From positions 68,990,354-69,054,353 of the forward strand of contig OY979717.1 of assembly GCA_963855995.1 (NCBI GenBank): a stretch of 64,000 nt of DNA. Reading direction: 5' to 3'. The translations under genes and the position numbers were made by a program. Source of the DNA: Muricea muricata. Its lineage: Eukaryota; Cnidaria; Anthozoa; Malacalcyonacea; Plexauridae. Of the stretch, positions 1 to 12,500 are shown in pieces (the first letter of the stretch is position 1; every line of letters starts with the position of its first letter). The notes beneath the pieces were generated by a model that saw nothing but the letters and a program-made list of their open reading frames with translations, was not told the DNA's origin and did not search any database.

Positions 1-329
1 ACGTGTATTGTGTAATACAATGCATGATCAATGATGTATAGAAAGTAAATAAATTACTTTCTTTATAATATACAGGGTGCCCCAAAAAACCCCAAAAACT
101 ATTGAAAATGATCTATTGTTAGAATTTCAATGCCTAGCACTAAATTGAACCCACGAGTGGATAAACTATTGACATAACCGTCATAATTAATAGCAATACT
201 AAGTGTTAACATTTTTATGCCAGACAAAAAAACTAAACCTACGAGTGCATATTGAAAATGCAATCAAATTTTATGCATGGGTTATTTTATCCTATTCAAT
301 TTGGTTTTTATCAATATTCCTGGTTGCAA

Positions 330-684
330 CAGTTCCTATACAGTATAGGCAAAACAGAAAGAAATTTGGCTACTCGTTTATCGGAACACTCTGATCCACA
401 AAAAAGTTCGATCGCTAAACATTTGTCGGAATGTGAACACGCTAATTTTTATATCCTGAATTTGAACCACATCTTTGACAACCTTAATGACAAGGACACA
501 AACAAACCAGACACACCTCTTTCTCGTCACAATCTCATCATGGCCAACACTCAAACTCTACACACTCTTAAACACACCAATTCCATCCCTTCTCCTATTC
601 CTTGAAGCTTTATATATTAAATATAGAAATCCCGTGCTAAATAATGGATTGAGAGCGTCTAAAGAACTCGTGGTCTTTTCCTAA
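330..684 (+). pseudogene. Penelope-like retroelement C-terminus (GIY-YIG endonuclease remnant)
   Basis: Translation shows a GIY-YIG-like stretch (GKTERNLATRLSEHS, then a conserved SIAKHLSECEH segment around 340-450), followed in another frame by EALYIKYRNPVLNNGL near 606-650. This is the order at the C-terminus of endonuclease-bearing Penelope-like elements: GIY-YIG nicking endonuclease, then an EAL(Y/F)I(K)...P.LN tail. The two parts are in different frames, so at least one frameshift separates them, and no reverse transcriptase is found upstream. It is a dead 3' fragment. The family call rests on motif memory, not a database search. Confidence 0.6.
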
Positions 685-756
685 ACATCGTCATATGTCA
701 ATAGTGTAATGTTTCTAATACGCCATCTCTTCCTGTTTCTTTGTATATAATATGAT

Positions 757-1876
757 AGAAAGTTATTCTGGGGCTATCTTTAAAACAGGAAATGGGGAAT
801 CCGGGAATCGGGAAATCCCGGAATCGGGGAATCCGGGAATCGGGGGAATCCGGGAATCGGGAAATCCGGGAATCGGGAATCATAAGTTAAACAATATATT
901 CATATTTTAATAATTGCGTTTGTGATAAATGTACACTGTTGGTTGCTTGGTGAAAAAATCGACTTCAGTCTATAAATTGTGAATCAAGATATAAAGTAAA
1001 AAGCAGATAATATAGAAAAACTATAATTTTTCTAAAATTTTATTTGTGATTGGCATTCACCTGGCCATATTTTGCTTGCAGTGTAAAATGGTTATGAATG
1101 GATAGGAAATTGAGTATGTTTTAGCGCATGAATATATGAAAATATATAGTCTCCTCACTCCTGTCAAGCACATGATATTTCAACGGCAAGTTCTAAAATG
1201 AGATTGTCTGCAACAAGTTCAAGCTTCCTCGCAACAATTGAGCACGCTAAAAAACATTCATCGCCAATAATAACGTATAAATGTTGTGATAAGCGCGCAC
1301 GTATATGAAAATATTTTTCAAACACTATTTCCTGCGTATCAAATGTCTTCAATACTATTTCATTGATCTTTGATCTTTTCAGTGTGAAACTTTTGCAACA
1401 AGATCCAACAGTGATCTTGTTAGTTTTGTAACATTAAGATAGGCCTACTGTAATTTGTCAACTTTAATGTAGCTAATTCAATAAAAATTAAAAAGGGTTT
1501 TGGGCCAATCCCTTGTTTGCCCATCGGTTGTAATTCCAAATATTTTTGAAAGCACACATTCTACTTACCACGTGTTGGTAGAAACTGCAAAATAATTGTT
1601 CAGAGTGGGACTGGAAAACATTCAAAGCATCTTAAAAGTTTAAGCGACTCGCCCGCTTGTTTCACGATACGTTCCCGCTATGGCTTTCATGCAATTAGAA
1701 ATTGCCCGCGGAAATTTAGAAGACGAATATACACAATTTGAGTAAGTATAGGACGAAACAAAATCCGAATATTCCGGATTCCCTGATTCCCCGATTCCCA
1801 GATTCCCCTATTCCCGATTCCCCGATTCCCGGATTCCCCACTCCCTGTTTTAAAGATAGCCGTTATTCTGATTTGA
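757..1876. repeat. Inverted repeat pair with GGGAATCC/GGGAATCG minisatellite arms
   Basis: From about 757 to 890 the plus strand reads a GGCTATCTTTAAAACAGG block followed by tandem copies of 8-9 bp units of the form GGGAATC(C/G). The reverse complement of the same arrangement lies at about 1755-1876. The arms are about 120 bp and enclose about 860 bp without a recognisable gene. Open frames across the arrays (for example Pro-Asp-Ser-Arg repeats) are repeat artefacts. Confidence 0.7.
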
Positions 1877-2155
1877 CAATGACTTTGCAATAGAGTCGAA
1901 ATATCACCGCAAAATTGTTGTCTTGTTTTTAAAAGCTCGAATCTTGACTTTACAAGATGTTGTTTTTCGGAGTATTTTTTTTTATAAAACAAACGTACAT
2001 TACAAAGATATTTTAATCTTTTAACAAGTGCTACTAGGGCATTCAAATGTTAACAATAGGTGATTTCAATAGTTTTTGGGACACCCTGTGTTGTGTGAGT
2101 TGTTTAGTGAAAAGTGAATATTAATAAGTCGAGTAATTAACGCTATATCAATAAT

Positions 2156-4277
2156 GTCATGGACTGGACCCTGGACTGGACCCAAAATTGGACTCAAAAT
2201 TGGACCCAAAATTGGACTCAAAAAATATAAATTTTTCCTGATAAAAACAACCACGAGAATATTAATTAGCGCGTTTCATTTTACAGGCAAAAAACCTCAC
2301 CTTTCCTTGACCTATCTGTTTTATACTACATATAATACCGTCTAAATTTTATATTAACCATATCTAAGAAAACGGACAAATGCTCCATAAACAACTTAAC
2401 AACTCGCAACACCGCAAGGAGATTTGCGCCGTGTATGCGTGAATATATCCGTATAAACGATAAGCAAAATAGATATTTTCTATCAGACCCTCTTTTCTTT
2501 ATATTCCATATCGCAGATATATACATATTTATGAACCATACATATTTTAATATAGTTGTGTGGTTTGTCAGACAAAAGCGCACCATATTGTAGTTCCGTT
2601 TGTAATGGCATCGCGGTTATTTTCAAACAATGATCTACCACGTCTTACTCTGTATCGTGTGTCGTGTTACGTGGGTTAACTTCCGGCGTGGGTCGTGAGT
2701 AAGGTCGTAGGTCACTTTTTCTAATCTCCATGTGTCGTTAGAGGAACGAAAATTATTAGTTTATTACACACAACTAACTTTTACTCATTATTTAGTTTAA
2801 TGCAATATCTAAAAGTAGTTTAAGTTGCAGCTTTTAAATTTTTTATTCTCCGATTACTGACGCTAGTTGTGTCATCCGACACCAAGATAACACCTACACG
2901 GACGCTATAGCCGGTTGTGTGTGTCCAACTGGCAGTCTTTGACTTCGTCAGTTCAAAAGTAAATTGAGCGTGCTATACAGCGGTAAAGCAAAAACTGCAG
3001 CTACATTTTAGTGGAAAATGTCCAATCGACGTCTCTATTCAGAAGTAGTTTCGGGTTAGTCAGGCAAGAGTTCGGGCGAAAAATTTGCCGAAGGCCAAAG
3101 TCGGCAGCCTAGAAGCAGTGTATGTCACTGGCTTTTAGCCTATCAGACAGATCGGGAAGATGTTGCTTTGGGAAAAGCTTTAGAACTAAGCAAAGTAATT
3201 TTATTTCGTAAAGTCATTAAATTAGTGTTACTTTACTAATGTATGAATTTTCCAATGATTTTGTTCGAAACATCGAGGAAAACGTAACCGCTTACAGGTA
3301 AACTCAGAAAATACAAAACAATGAACACTCCGTAGACAGAAATAACTTTTAATACAACGTTTCGACTATCTTGTGGTATACAGCATAAGTGAAACACAAT
3401 ATGATATTGTCAATATCAATGTGCATCAGCTAAAAATTACTTCCTCTTTGGACTTTGAAGGCTTTAAATTTACTTTTGAAAGTCGAGTCCCGGCTTTTGG
3501 CGTTGAATATGAAATAGCCTCTTTTTATACATCGATCCTTGCAGACATGTAAACGTTTTTCAGCTTTTATTCTTTCTCTTTATGATTTTGCATATGATTG
3601 CTTTTTGCAATTATAATACATGTTTTCATATAAGTTTATATGCTTCACTCCGCGATATAGATAGTTTTTGAAATATAAATGAATAATTGAAAAGTGAGCC
3701 ACGACCTTACTCACGACCCACGCCGGATGTTAACCCACAAAACACGACACACGATACAGAGTAAGACGTGGTAGATCATTATTTGAAAATAGCCGCGATG
3801 CCATTACAAACGGAACTACAATATGGTGCGCTTTTGTCTGACAAACCACACAACTATATTAAAATATATATAGTTTCATAAATATCTATATATCTGCGAT
3901 ATGGAATATAAAGAAAAGAGGGTCTGATAGAAAATATCTATTTTGCTTATCGTTTATACGGATATATTCACGCATTCACGGCGCAAATTCTCCTTGCTGT
4001 GTTGCGAGTTGTTAAGTTGTTTATGGAGCATTTGTCCGTTTTCTTAGATATGGTTAATATAAAATTTAGACGGTATTATATGTAGTATAAAACAGATAGG
4101 TCAAGGAAAGGTGAGGTTTTTTGCCTGTAAAATGAAACGCGCTAATTAATATTCTCGTGGTTGTTTTTATCAGGAAAAACTTATATTTTTTGAGTCCAAT
4201 TTTGGGTCCAATTTTGAGTCCAATTTTGGGTCCAATTTTGAGTCCAATTTTGGGTCCAGTCCAGGGTCCAGTCCATG
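2156..4277. mobile_element. Foldback element, ~580-bp arms with ATTGGACTC/ATTGGACCC terminal repeats
   Basis: The left arm (about 2156-2735) and right arm (about 3693-4277) are near-perfect reverse complements. The outer ends consist of short tandem units alternating GGACTGGACCC and AAAATTGGACTC/AAAATTGGACCC. The 950-bp spacer (2736-3692) has no protein-coding signal that I recognise. Long arms, simple terminal tandem repeats and a non-coding loop are typical of foldback or large MITE-type non-autonomous DNA elements. No unambiguous target duplication is visible at the ends. Confidence 0.7.
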
Positions 4278-4344
4278 TTTTGTACTATGCCTATTTTGTT
4301 TGTGTGTAAGCTATTAAATTAAGAAAACTCTTTGTCGTGTCTTT

Positions 4345-5598
4345 GAATTTTGCCTTATGACTTTTAATGAGGGCGGAGAAATTAGAAATCTGCCCGGCTT
4401 TGCGGGAGGATTAGAGATCTCCCCGCTTAGCCGGGAATATCGTGATTAACGAGGTGATCCCGAGGTGATCATGGTATTACTATACTAAACTTGTTTTAGT
4501 TATACCATACTGCAGTACAAAGCGCTGTCTTTATACTGTACTCTGTAGTTGCATGTACACCAGCTGAATGTTGGTGAAATATATACGTCTTATAATGAAT
4601 TCTTATAACATTGAGATTCAACTCAGCAAAAGATGTCTGCATCTTTCTGACACAAGAGACGAGTTTCTGCCAACATTTCCTTTACGAAAAATACGATGTA
4701 TTAAAGTCATTTCCCCAACGCTGCATGTAGCTAGTCTTGAACGTGCACTGAATGTGAGTTTTATATGTGAACAACGATGTAACAAATGATATCTGGATAT
4801 AAAGACTAAAATACATGATTACAAAAGAGCAAAGCAAAGCAAGGTACCATGCTTTCATTAGTAATGTTCAGGATACATATTCTTGCCCATGCCCGTGAAA
4901 TAAATGCGCTTTATTATAAAGACTAACATTGCGCTTCGACCTGATTAAGCAAAGATGACTATGCAGACTACAGCTGTCAGCAAAAGATGACTGCACTTTC
5001 CTGACGCAAGAGTTTCTGCTAACATTATGCTTTATAATAAACATTATAACAGAATGAATGATGTAATGCTGGTGGAAATGCTCATCTAAATTCTTCAGCA
5101 ACCACAAAGTTGCCTTGCTATGACTTTAATCTACATTTGCCAAATGAACCTTTTGCGGATTTAAAATTGCTGCTTTGTACGTCCAAAATATTACGCCCAT
5201 CATGTTTTGTGCAAATCGATCACAGCGTGAAACAAATTGTTCTTATTGAAATAATCTGCATGACAATTGACTTAACCCCAGTACGTCCAAGTTGTGTAAA
5301 ATTGAACGTTTGCCATGAAGAATCAGATACACGAATGCGGACTTTGAGTAACAGATAAACCCACTCAGGCATGCGGATTGATTCCATTTGTAGCGATCGA
5401 CTTCGTTCGGAGAGTACTGTCTCAAATGCCCGTTTAGCGCCGAGTCCCGAGAATACAACATCTGTTGCTCCAGTAACAATTTGAACAAATGAACAAATAA
5501 TGATAATAATAATAATAACATTTAATCAACAAGATATTATAAGAGATACATTCGATACTACACATAATAACAAATTACAAAATATTTAAGTTGTTAAG
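4345..5598. other. Intergenic stretch with MITE-like remnant and diverged duplicated segments
   Basis: At 4360-4480 there is a CCCGGCTTTGCGGGAG-type, hairpin-prone remnant related to the 'cgaggtgatt' MITEs at 17200 and 28536. Sequences near 4620-4680 and 4975-5040 (CAGCAAAAGATG.CTGCA..TTTCTGAC) are diverged copies about 360 bp apart. Several 60-90-codon frames are present, but none shows a recognisable domain, splice structure or conservation. I see no supported gene. Confidence 0.4.
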
Positions 5599-6048
5599 CT
5601 AGCCCAACTTGATACAACACATAGAACAATACAAGGTAAGTATATATTGCTGTAAATGGTCAAAACCTGCTAATATATCATAACAGAATTTAGCAACTAA
5701 TTTCGTTATTGACCAGTCTTCGGCTTTAGCACAGTTACAACAATCAGTAGATCTTTGATTCTTTCGGATAATCTTAGCACAAACAAAGCATTTTGGACCA
5801 GGACATAATTCAACATCACCAGCCAGAATAAGTAAAACGCTAAGTGCACGAGTATGAGAAAGACAGATTCCCTTCTGACTTTTATATATCCATAGCGATG
5901 AAATTATTCGCAAATCTGGTACATCTTGTACTTCGTCCCCATGGAACGAATAACAAACAGAATTTGCTGCAGTAAAAGATGCTTTCTTAACATTAAAAAT
6001 TATAAAAGTAATAAGAGCGAGTTTTAGTGCAGCTGCCATCTTGAGCAT
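5599..6048 (-). pseudogene. 5' fragment of a CR1/L2-type LINE ORF with 2A-like motif and zinc finger
   Basis: An open frame of 149 codons. Residues about 69-85 read ALSVLLILAGDVELCPGP. The stretch G77-D-V-E-L-C-P-G-P85 (codons at 5794-5820) matches the 2A 'StopGo' consensus D-x-E-x-N-P-G-P except that Asn is replaced by Cys. It is followed by a cysteine-rich segment (CFVCAKIIRKNQRSTDCCNC) resembling the PHD-like finger after 2A in CR1/L2-clade retrotransposons of echinoderms, lancelets and cnidarians. After about residue 110 the similarity fades and no endonuclease or reverse transcriptase follows. Loss of Asn, essential for 2A activity, suggests an inactive remnant. It lies just beyond the 3' end of SLC23 copy A. 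Confidence 0.6.
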
Positions 6049-6247
6049 CGTGGCATCCTGATTTTACTGCAAAAAATCAATAAATCAATCACAAGAAGCA
6101 TATCAAAGAATGGTCTTTACCTGAAGAGTGGATCTCTAGAGCCTGAAATTATATCGCAGACATATCAAAATGTTCTCAGCGCTTATCGCAGTGTCATTTG
6201 CTTTGCGTAACAAGTTATCATAACTTATTGAATCAAAGAGAATCAGC

Positions 6248-6396
6248 TGGGGCCGGTTGTATAAAAAAGTGATTAAAGTTAACTATGATTAGTGGAAACG
6301 TCAACCAATCAGAACGACGTATTTTATACTTAATCACAATTTAACTACAAAACAGTGATTAAAAAAGTGATTACGAGTTTTATACAACCAGCCCCA
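6248..6396. mobile_element. MITE, ~149 bp, GGGGCCGGTTGTATAAAA termini
   Basis: The left end GGGGCCGGTTGTATAAAA and right end TTTTATACAACCAGCCCC are inverted repeats. Internal GTGATTAAAGTTAA and TTAATCAC segments also pair. There is no coding capacity. A family with similar GGnCCGGTTGT termini inserted in copy A at 12253-12489. Confidence 0.65.
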
Positions 6397-6540
6397 GGGA
6401 GTTAAATCAAGTAATAAACTTTCTGTGACATAAATCAGTATAGTTAATAATTAATTGTCTTAGCTGTTTATCTTGCAAATGTCCGAATCAGATATGACAA
6501 AGTATAATGCTACAAAGTAAAGCCAAGTTTTGTTAAAGTG

Positions 6541-9500
6541 TCAAAGATGAGTTTGTTGCGGTTCACGTTGCAGAGCTTGAATCTCGGGAATTGGGAATAG
6601 TTCATTTTCCACCACCTCATTATCTTCAGAGTAATACGGCAGGAATGGAATGAACTTGGTGAAGGTCCACTTGTTTGTTATACCAAACGGTAGGTCGTAG
6701 ACATGAATAGAGGCCATGCTTCCTTTACCTCCTTGCACCATCAAACTACGCCATTTTACAATACCTCGATCTTGCTTCGATCCAGGGAGAAGGTTGTCTA
6801 AGATGAAAGCAACCATGCCGCCAACCACCATGCTCGTCTTTAACAAAACTGTGAATATTTGGTCCAGTTGGGGAACACCTTACAGGAATATAACAAAAAC
6901 ATAACTATATCAGGGTTCTTTTTAATGTGTACTTATTCTGGTATGATGCATGTATGGTGTGTAAAATGTACACTTGCTGGTGGTGCACATAGGCGGCCAA
7001 AGATATGAATTATTGCTGGGGGAGGCTTAACTTAGGCATAAGCTTAGGGGGTGTAGGTTATTTTTACATGATGATAGGGAGGTTAAGATGTCAGAGTACG
7101 TGACCTAGTTTGACCTAGTCACTTCTTTTGGCATTTTATCGTGGGGGAGGGGAGAGGGGAGGCGGCGGATCCGCTGCCTATGCTGATGTACATGAGGCTG
7201 TTGGAGTTCGCGCTCTTCGGAAAGCCTGTGGATTTGAATTAAGCGGTTGTTTGGTTTTTGAAAGAATTTCACTAACCCTCTGAAATCTTCGTGTGCAAAC
7301 TTGTACAACGTACGTGTTAATACTTTCCGTTCACCTCGTGCAGAGTGGGTCACACAATATCACCCAGAACCCAGGTCACATTCAGTGTTTCTCGCATATG
7401 CGCTATTCCTCGACGAGTTTTTTTTCGTAAAAATCTTATATCAGAAAATGTGACAGAGAAAAATTGAGAAAAATTTTATAAAGTTTTTTTTTTATTCATT
7501 GCTAATAAAGAATGGAAAAAGATGGTATTGGATAATTATTTGAATAATAAATGATACGAGGTCTCTACCTGTATCAATCGTGTTTCGAAACTGTCGTAGA
7601 TATTCAGGAATAACCAAACCGATAATCAATGCAAAGCCAATGATGAAAAGATTACGAACTGAATTGAGGTTAACATGCTGCAGACTTGATAATCCAACGG
7701 CAGATATCATCCCAAACATTACTGTAAATACTCCGCCAATGACAGGTTGAGGTATCGTAGAGAATAATGCACCAAATTTACCAAACAAAGCTAGAATGAT
7801 CATGCATAATGCACCAATTTGAACAACACGACGGCTGCCAACCTAGTAAAATAGATGAATTCTGATAATGATTTAAATTTGCATGACCAAATTGTCGGGC
7901 TGGCTTCGCTACTGACAGCGGTTTGGAAGGCCAGTGAATAGCTCTTTTTTAACAGGTTTATTAAAAAAAATAACAGTGAATAATCACGTTCACCTAGTCT
8001 AAATAAAGTTTTCACAATTACAATAAGATGTGTCCTAATGTACTTATCAAATGCACGAAATATATAGCTAATTCAATAAAGGTTGTACTTCCAAAAGCGT
8101 GAACTGTAAACTATGAGCGCGCAAGGGTTGGTCGATTATTGCTTATTTTTTACCTCTAAACACGAAATTATTTTTTTTCAAAAGCATCGAAGACATGCAG
8201 GAAACCTACGACACAGAATAGAAATAAACAGAAGGACCACTTGAGATTACGCATGTTCATTGTGCAAGTTCTGTTCAGTCAATTGCCTTTTCTGGCCAGC
8301 AGAAACGCTCAACTGGCTATTCCGCAATTATTCTGGCCAGTCAATTGCATAAAATTAGGAAGGCATATTGCACTGCTAAATGGCCCTACTTTTTGTTTCC
8401 TTTACTGTGCCTACGACAGCAAATGTATTTGCTACAAAGGAAATTCCCCGAGTATCAGAGCCTTAATAAACAATAGGCCATCATCCCTTGCGTGCTCATA
8501 GTTCCCAGTTTACGTTTGTGCCAGACGAGCTTAATTGAAATAGCTGTTTACTAACCTTTGTAATACCAATCACTCCTATATTTTCGCTAAATGAAGTTGT
8601 TGCAGTTCCAGTTCCAAACGCACCTGCGATTAAACATGCAATCCCTTCGATCCCAATTCCCCGATTGATAGCATGCGATGGCGGTGGTGGTGCACCAGAC
8701 ATCCTTGCACATGCGTAATAGTCCCCAATAGACTCGATGACCCCAGCTATAACTCCAGCGACCATGCCAAAAACACCAGCTAAACTTACTGTCGGGGTTC
8801 CCCACTGACCTGGAAAAAAATGAGGCAAGTGATGGCTTTAATGGAAAAGACAATAAAAATATCTTTTGCTGGTATTAACCATGTCTATGCTTGATAATTA
8901 AGTTGCTAAATTACCAAACATGCTAGTTTTGGTTACATCCGTAACAATCAGGGAATGGGCGAAGTTACAATTATGTAATTCTGAGCAGGTGCTAACAGCG
9001 AGTAACTCGTCTAGATTGTACTACATCTTGAGAGCTTTCATAACGTTGGCCGGTGTCTGACCCTCTTTCGTTTCGTGGGTTTTCACACGCTACACGTTTC
9101 TCACCCCGTATACACAGCCAGAAACGCCAAAGACTTGCTGCAAGTTGTGGAATTTACCGGCTTGCTGCAAGTTGTCAACAAATTGCAGCAAACCTGTTGA
9201 CTTCATCAAGTTGCAGCAAGTCTGTGAGGATCATACTTGCTGCAACTTGACACTTGCAGACTTGCTGCAACTTGATATTTGCAGACTTGCTGCAAGTTGT
9301 TACAACAACTTGCAGCAAGCTTGCATGTGGATATCAAGTCTTGACAAGTCTGTCGTAGCAACTTGCAGCAAGTCGGTTGAACGCATCAATGCTGATGCAA
9401 GTTGCAAAAATCAGACTTGCTGCAAGTTGATTTTTTCAGATTTGCTGCAAGTTGTTTAAACAACTTGCAGCAAGTTTGCGATAACAACTTGCAGTAAATC

Positions 9501-12500
9501 TGATTTTCGCAAATTGCATCAGGCTTGATGCGTTCGCCAGTCTTGCTGCAAGTTGATATTTTCAGATTTGCTGCAAGTTGATATCACAGACTTGCTGCAA
9601 GACTGAAACCACAAATTGCAGCAAGTTTGTTGAAAGCGTCAGTGCTGATACAAGAGAATCTTGCGGAAAATTGAATAATATATAAGTTGCTGCAAATTTG
9701 CAGTGAAAATCAGACTTGGTGCGATTTAATATTTTGATGCAGCCTTTCTGCAAGTTATTGAAAAAACTTGCTTGTGAATAACAAGTCTTGTCAAAGCTAG
9801 CCTGTATTTATATATAAGGGCTGACAGACCTAACAGTCGTCAGCGTAAAATAATTGAAATCTATCCTCGAACATTGGTTGGAAAATGTTAAAAATACGTA
9901 AGAACAACTATTCTTGACATTTAAAATAAAGCGGCACTAAAATTAAATTTTCGCTGCAGTGACTTTATTTATTTTTGTTAATGACAAATTGTCACGAATA
10001 GTCGATACAGCATTTGATTGGCTTTTAAAATTCAAGAACAATCTAACAGCCAATCAAATCAGGATCAGACCGTATTCGTCATTTTTTGACAAACAGCAAG
10101 CAACAGCATATGCATGAAAGATATTTTAAAAAAAAACAACAAAAGATGTCAAGGTCACAGATTACTATTATACCAGATGTCTAACTTCGCCAAATATCTG
10201 TTACAAGTTTTTGACATGCTTACGCGAGCTGACGAAAGATTTCCGCCATGTTCTTAGCTGTGAACTCAATATTTTCACTGGTTCTTAGTAAGCGCAATCC
10301 ACGCCATACAACGTAAGCAACAGTCTAACACCTATGTATGTCTGACCCTGACACAGGCCTGGCCTGGACGCGAGTCTGACGCAAGTGTCCGCCATGTTTT
10401 TAGTAAGCGCAACATACGTGATATTGCGAAAAATCACGAGTGCAATTCGTGATCAGAGTGAAAATCGCGAACACAAATTTACCTTACGAAAACACGAAGA
10501 TAGACATCTGGTATAATAGTAATCTGTGTCAAGGTTGAATAGAGATTGAGGCGAAAAAATAGAGGTACAGTCAAAGTATAGTTCTTTACTTGGTGTATAG
10601 ATGGGAGTTTAGACTAAAAATGACATTTCAATCATGTTTCTTATCATTTTCATAGGCAAAAAGACATTTCGTGTTTCGGATATTTATCAAGACATTCAAC
10701 TGTATCCCAGCGAAAACGATGAAGAAAAGTCAAGCTTGTAGGTGGCACAAATGCACCATATACATATAGGTAATTGTCATCCCAACGTGTTCTTTATTTA
10801 AAACGTGTACAAGTTAGAATAGCTCTAATAGTGTTGAAAGCATTTGCAAAAGCAGGTCGTTTCGGTACTTTTGCGGTTTTTTGAGCAGTTTTGATAATGC
10901 ATGCATCTGTAAAATAAATTTCTGCGTCAATATATATAATATACTTGACTAAAATATAAAATACTTAGCTAGAAAAGATTCAAACTTTGCAGTACTATCC
11001 ACTGAGATTAAAAATTCTATTTGAAATTTCTATGTAGAATTTTAAGGAATTAAAAGTGATGCATATGATCTTGGACTTGACCATCCTACGCAAGTGAAAT
11101 ATGGACATTATATGGAGGAACATACTAAAAAATCGACAGCGTCGAACAAAGAAGAAGACTGAGCAAACAGATGACAATGTTTTAGCTACCCTGCTGATAA
11201 TAAAATGGTTCTTAACGGTTTTTAATGTTAATGTTTTAATAGATCGTAGTTTTTATGCCAATGGCGTAATGCTATTTCACATAATGATTAATGTTAACGT
11301 AATAAATTACAAATGTATACGAGTATATACTGTAAGACGGATAAAATAAAGCAATTCATTTGTTTCCTATGTTTTTTTTATGTTTTTTCAATCTGATATG
11401 CAAGCCTGATTTCTACAACTTGCAGCAAGTCTGCAGTTCGCAACTTGCAGCAAGTCTGACGCTCGCAACTTGCAGCAAGTCTGCCGTTCGCAAGTTGCAG
11501 CAAGTCCGCAGATCGCAACTTGCAGCAAGCGTGTTGACAACTTGCAGCAGACTTGTTGTCATCAAGCCGGAGCAAGGGATGCGAACACATCCTGATATCG
11601 GCTTGATGATCGCAACTTGCAGCAATTCTGCAGCAGACTTGCTGCAACTTGCGCGTTTCTGGCTGTGTAGACCCTTCCATTTCCCAGGTTTAAAAAGGTC
11701 AGTGTGCATGAATATATGCGCGCGCACAAGTAAGGAATAAGCACAGTCATTACCTGGATACGGTACTCGAAACCAAGGTGAATCTGCCAGCACGCTTGAT
11801 TTCGCATCCGTCCTGGCACTTGAGTTGTGATCAAGAGCACCCGCCGCGGTTAAAATAGCACAAAATATCCAGGTTGTGATTATAGCTATCATAACCTGAA
11901 ACGTAATCAATTTGTCAATGTTTAGGCAGTGTATAGAGAATAAACAGTAGGGCCACTCAGCAGTGCAACATTTCCCCCTACTTTTATGCAATGGTCTGAC
12001 CAGAATAATAGCGGAACAGCCAGTTCAGCGTTTCTATTGGCCACAGTTAACTGGCGAGAACCTGCATAATGAACATGCGACATGCGTGGGGAGAAAAAAC
12101 CTCAAAGGTTTCAACTCAAGTGGCACTTCTGTTTATTTTCTACTCTGCGGTTTAGGGGTTAAGGAACTGACCATATACTTCTGGAATTCTTACCGCTGTG
12201 CACCCCCCCCCCCCCCCCTCCACCTGTGCAATCCTATCCCAGTGGTGCAACCTGGGACCGGTTGTTCGAAGCCCGTTTAGCTTAAACGGTGGTTAAGCTC
12301 AAAATAGAAACCAACTTTATAGATTCATTCAACAACCAAACTAAAAGTTTTGAACCTTAATAGAATGAGTATGTTTACAACTACATATATATTTACACCA
12401 AAATATTTAAGTTAACGAGTGATGTAAGAGTGTTATTTAATTTTGACTTATCCGCCGTTTACGCTAAACGGGCTTCGAACAACCGGCCCCTGATAACTAA

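Larger units (their letters stand above)
71..2092. mobile_element. ~2.0 kb element with ~70-bp imperfect terminal inverted repeats
   Basis: The left end (from about 71) and right end (to about 2092) are inverted copies over about 70 bp, both with the outer motif CAGGGTG(T/C)CCC followed by AAAAACTATTGAAA. Inside lie a Penelope-like coding remnant (330-684) and a second, inner inverted repeat (757-1876). The segment 892-1745 has no recognisable gene. I see no clean target-site duplication. Outer ends of the CAGGGTGTCCC type occur on several invertebrate transposons, so the family is not assigned. The GIY-YIG remnant may be a passenger or part of the element. Confidence 0.5.

Noticed and set aside
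698..883. Pro/Asp/Ser/Arg repeat protein on the minus strand
   Set aside because: It is a translation of the GGGAATCC/GGGAATCG minisatellite.
7105..7353. 82-codon minus frame in the last SLC23 intron
   Set aside because: The same intron region in copy B has a deletion and no corresponding frame.
9145..9459. Cys/Leu-rich 104-codon frame (repeats of CCKL)
   Set aside because: It is a translation of the ACTTGCWGCAAGT palindromic repeats.
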